The position numbers and the translations under genes are program-made. Below the pieces are notes generated by a model, which saw only the letters and a program-made list of their open reading frames with translations, had not been told where the DNA came from and did not search any database. Shown piece by piece: positions 61,973 to 64,000 of a DNA stretch of 64,000 nt. Numbering within the stretch: position 1 is the first letter of the stretch; each line of letters begins with the position of its first letter. Source of the stretch: Candidatus Gastranaerophilales bacterium (GTDB lineage: Bacteria > Cyanobacteriota > Vampirovibrionia > Gastranaerophilales > Gastranaerophilaceae); the NCBI GenBank assembly GCA_944324845.1, contig CALUXX010000005.1:80370-144369 (forward strand). Reading direction: 5' to 3'.

Positions 61973-63758
61973 GCTTTTTATAAATGAATTACGTAGTGTT
62001 GGAACAGAAAAGATTGCTAAATTAGAATTTAAAAGAGGTTTAAATATAATAACAGGGGCTTCTAATACTGGGAAATCATATATAATACAATGTATTGATT
62101 ATTTATTTGGTGCAGAAAATCCACCAAAAGATATTGCAGAGAGTAGGGATTACAAATTTTTACTATTAGAACTCGAATATAATTCGAAAGTTTTTACAAT
62201 AAAACGGTATTTGCGTGGTAATGATACTCAAGTAATATATTTGTATGAGTGTTCCATCGAAAATTTAAGAGAACACGAGCCTCAAGAGCTTGGTATAAAT
62301 GCTAAAGCCAAAACGTCTATATCAAGTTATATACTTAATTTGATTGAGTATAGTAATAAAAAAGTTTTATCTAAAATTAAAACTAATAAAACAAAACAAA
62401 TTAGTTTGAGAGAAATTATAGATTTTGTTATTGTAAGCGAAACAAATATAATAAGTGAAGATTCTCCAATATTTTCAGATAATTATGAAGCAACTTATAA
62501 AAAATCATTATTTAATTTTCTATTAACTAATCATGACAATTCCGATTTAATTGAAATTGAAGACCCAAAACTGACAAAAGCTAAATTATCTGCAAAAATT
62601 GATGTTTATGATAAATTAATAACTGAAACATCAAATAGAATAGATGCATTAGTTGAATACAAAATAGAAGATTTAAATGAACAAATCAATTCTTTAGAAT
62701 ATCAGTATGAATATAATACAACATTGTTAAATAGAAAAACAACAGAGAGAGCAGATTATATTAAAAATATTGAAAAATTTAAAAATTTGAGTATTGAAAG
62801 CTCTCGTTTATTAAATAAATATAATTTATTAAAAGAATACTACGTAAATGATATGGAAAGACTTGATTTTGTTGAAGAAGGTTCTTTTTATTTAAATCAA
62901 TTAAAAAATTATCCATGTCCTATATGTAATAATAATATTACTGATAATCAATATTACTATAATGAAATATTGTATTCTTGTAAGAAAGAAAATGATAAAA
63001 TTAAAATTAAAATAGATGACTTAGAACAAACAATTCTTTATGAAAATCAAAACATTGAAAACTATACAAATAAAATCAGTGAATTGAATAATAAAATTCA
63101 TGCATTAACAATTGAAATTGATAATGAGTTAAAACCACATTCTCAAGTATTAAAAAATAGAATTGATAATATTTTAACTTTACAAAAAAAAATCGAATTA
63201 AAAAGTAAATTAAGAAATGATATTGCTCTTTATACTTCATATAGACAAGATTGTCAAAATACTTTAAATAACTATAAAGTTAATAATGATATTCCAACTA
63301 TTGAATCTAATTATTATGAGAATTTTGCAAATACAACTAAATTACTTTTAGATAATTGGAAGTATAAGGATGATTGTAAAGTAATATTTAATAGCACTAC
63401 TTATGATATAGAAATAGATGGAAAACCCCGTGGTCACCTCGGGAAAGGACATCGAGCCTTGACTCATGCGGCATTTACCATTGGACTTCAAAGTTACATG
63501 TATAATAATGATTTTTCTTTTCCAGCCTTTGTTATTTTGGATTCACCTTTACTGTCGTTAAAAGAAGCTGATTATGAAAATGAAAAAGTATCAAATGCTA
63601 TACAAAATGCGTTTTGGAATGATTTAGCAAGAACCAGACAAGATCGTCAAATTATTGTTTTTGACAATAAAGAGCCTAATGAAAAAATTAAACGAACATC
63701 AAATTATATAAAATTTACAGGCAATAAAAATAATGGAAGATATGGCTTTTATCAATAA
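61962..63758 (+). CDS. Rad50/DUF3732-like ABC ATPase of the ABC-3C system
   Basis: 598 residues. Walker A GASNTGKS (32-39), a long coiled coil (about 200-460) with the zinc-hook motif CPIC (319-322), an ABC signature region (GHLGKGHRAL, 491-500), Walker B FVILDSP (523-529), and an IIVFDNKEP segment near the end, all like DUF3732 ATPases. It probably senses DNA or a nucleoprotein state and controls the nuclease-like effector. ATG 61962 follows GAGGGCAG; the longer ORF from 61893 is in the overlapping gene. Confidence 0.75.
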   Translation: MQNRLFINELRSVGTEKIAKLEFKRGLNIITGASNTGKSYIIQCIDYLFGAENPPKDIAESRDYKFLLLELEYNSKVFTIKRYLRGNDTQVIYLYECSIENLREHEPQELGINAKAKTSISSYILNLIEYSNKKVLSKIKTNKTKQISLREIIDFVIVSETNIISEDSPIFSDNYEATYKKSLFNFLLTNHDNSDLIEIEDPKLTKAKLSAKIDVYDKLITETSNRIDALVEYKIEDLNEQINSLEYQYEYNTTLLNRKTTERADYIKNIEKFKNLSIESSRLLNKYNLLKEYYVNDMERLDFVEEGSFYLNQLKNYPCPICNNNITDNQYYYNEILYSCKKENDKIKIKIDDLEQTILYENQNIENYTNKISELNNKIHALTIEIDNELKPHSQVLKNRIDNILTLQKKIELKSKLRNDIALYTSYRQDCQNTLNNYKVNNDIPTIESNYYENFANTTKLLLDNWKYKDDCKVIFNSTTYDIEIDGKPRGHLGKGHRALTHAAFTIGLQSYMYNNDFSFPAFVILDSPLLSLKEADYENEKVSNAIQNAFWNDLARTRQDRQIIVFDNKEPNEKIKRTSNYIKFTGNKNNGRYGFYQ

Positions 63759-63875
63759 CTTAAGCCATACTGTTTTAGTATATAAAATTTAAGATATTCA
63801 CTTTTTCAATACAAAACAACACAATTCTTAGTAATTGTATTCCATTATAGATTAAAACGAGTTAATGTATGTACG

Positions 63876-64000
63876 ATGAACAATACTTATATTAACATTA
63901 AACAAATCGCAGAATTAAAAGGCTTAAAAAGTACCCGTGCTATAAGACTTGCAATTAACCAAGGTAAGTATATTGCAAGAGAAGTTGAAGTAAGAGGCGG
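63876..64000 (+). CDS. Possible Mu-type transposase N-terminal fragment (runs off the window)
   Basis: 41 codons are visible: MNNTYINIKQIAELKG followed by LKSTRAIRLAINQGKYIARE. This reads as a helix-turn-helix of the type at the start of Mu-like transposases (MuA N-terminal domain). The identification is from memory and covers too little sequence to be certain; another DNA-binding protein is possible. Confidence 0.4.
   Translation, partial: MNNTYINIKQIAELKGLKSTRAIRLAINQGKYIAREVEVRG

Noticed and set aside
59800..64000. Tyrosine-integrase island with an att direct repeat of the tRNA 3' end
   Set aside because: No second copy of the tRNA-Ser 3' end and no integrase are visible in the window; the insertion mechanism stays open.
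1..64000. CRISPR array or complete insertion sequence
   Set aside because: No regularly spaced repeats and no complete transposase were seen in the window.

Overview
The window is AT-rich bacterial DNA, probably from a fermentative, non-photosynthetic relative of cyanobacteria (Melainabacteria/Vampirovibrionia, Gastranaerophilales type). This is inferred, not proven. The support is an LdpA-like two-cluster iron-sulfur protein of a family best known from cyanobacteria, a YggS-SepF pair, LptC/LptA (outer-membrane lipopolysaccharide export), and oxygen-sensitive enzymes: HydG for [FeFe] hydrogenase, NrdD/NrdG, and a CooC-like nickel ATPase. Several secreted or membrane families here were not recognised.

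Layout. 1-3.1 kb: 3' end of a NagZ-like GH3 gene, a small secreted protein, and thrS behind a structured leader. 3.2-10 kb: a compact + strand operon (serine hydrolase, ldpA-like, phosphopantetheinyl transferase, glmU, hydG, Nudix, HAD). 10-20 kb: mostly minus-strand housekeeping genes (folD, cooC-like, rplI, zupT-like, ffh, secF-secD-dapA) interrupted by yggS-sepF. 20-27.4 kb: lptC-lptA-TPR-dprA-topA, then an aroE with a long low-complexity N-terminal extension. 27.4-33.7 kb: glucosaminidase, nitrilase-like protein, two DUF3137-like paralogues, fba, gshA. 33.8-38.2 kb: rsmA-ispE-map plus two poorly characterised genes. 38.3-43 kb: skp-like, lipA, nrdG-nrdD. 43.3-56.2 kb: lineage-specific membrane, TPR and helical proteins, a divergent GH77 enzyme, era, an AMIN-like protein, a sugar-binding protein, and two paralogues with conserved ends and variable middles. 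56.3-59.9 kb: RNase P RNA, tmk, a cluster of small secreted cysteine-containing proteins, a DUF151 nuclease, and tRNA-Ser(GCT).

The right end (59.9-64 kb) is accessory DNA directly 3' of tRNA-Ser. About 500 bp of non-coding sequence with nested inverted repeats is followed by three overlapping genes: a PD-(D/E)xK nuclease-like protein, a small winged-helix-like protein, and a Rad50/DUF3732-like ABC ATPase with a CPxC zinc-hook motif. This is the architecture of an ABC-three-component (ABC-3C) conflict system. A truncated gene resembling the N-terminus of Mu-type transposases runs off the edge.

Regulatory signals of note. A complete-looking ribosome-mediated attenuator (promoter, 24-codon leader ORF with Thr and Ser codon runs, antiterminator, terminator) lies before a membrane protein of unknown function at 43.3-44.9 kb. 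Sigma-28-like promoters (TAAA-N15/16-GCCGATAA type) precede the two variable-middle paralogues and the secreted-protein cluster. All functional calls rest on motif recognition by eye; no database search was run.
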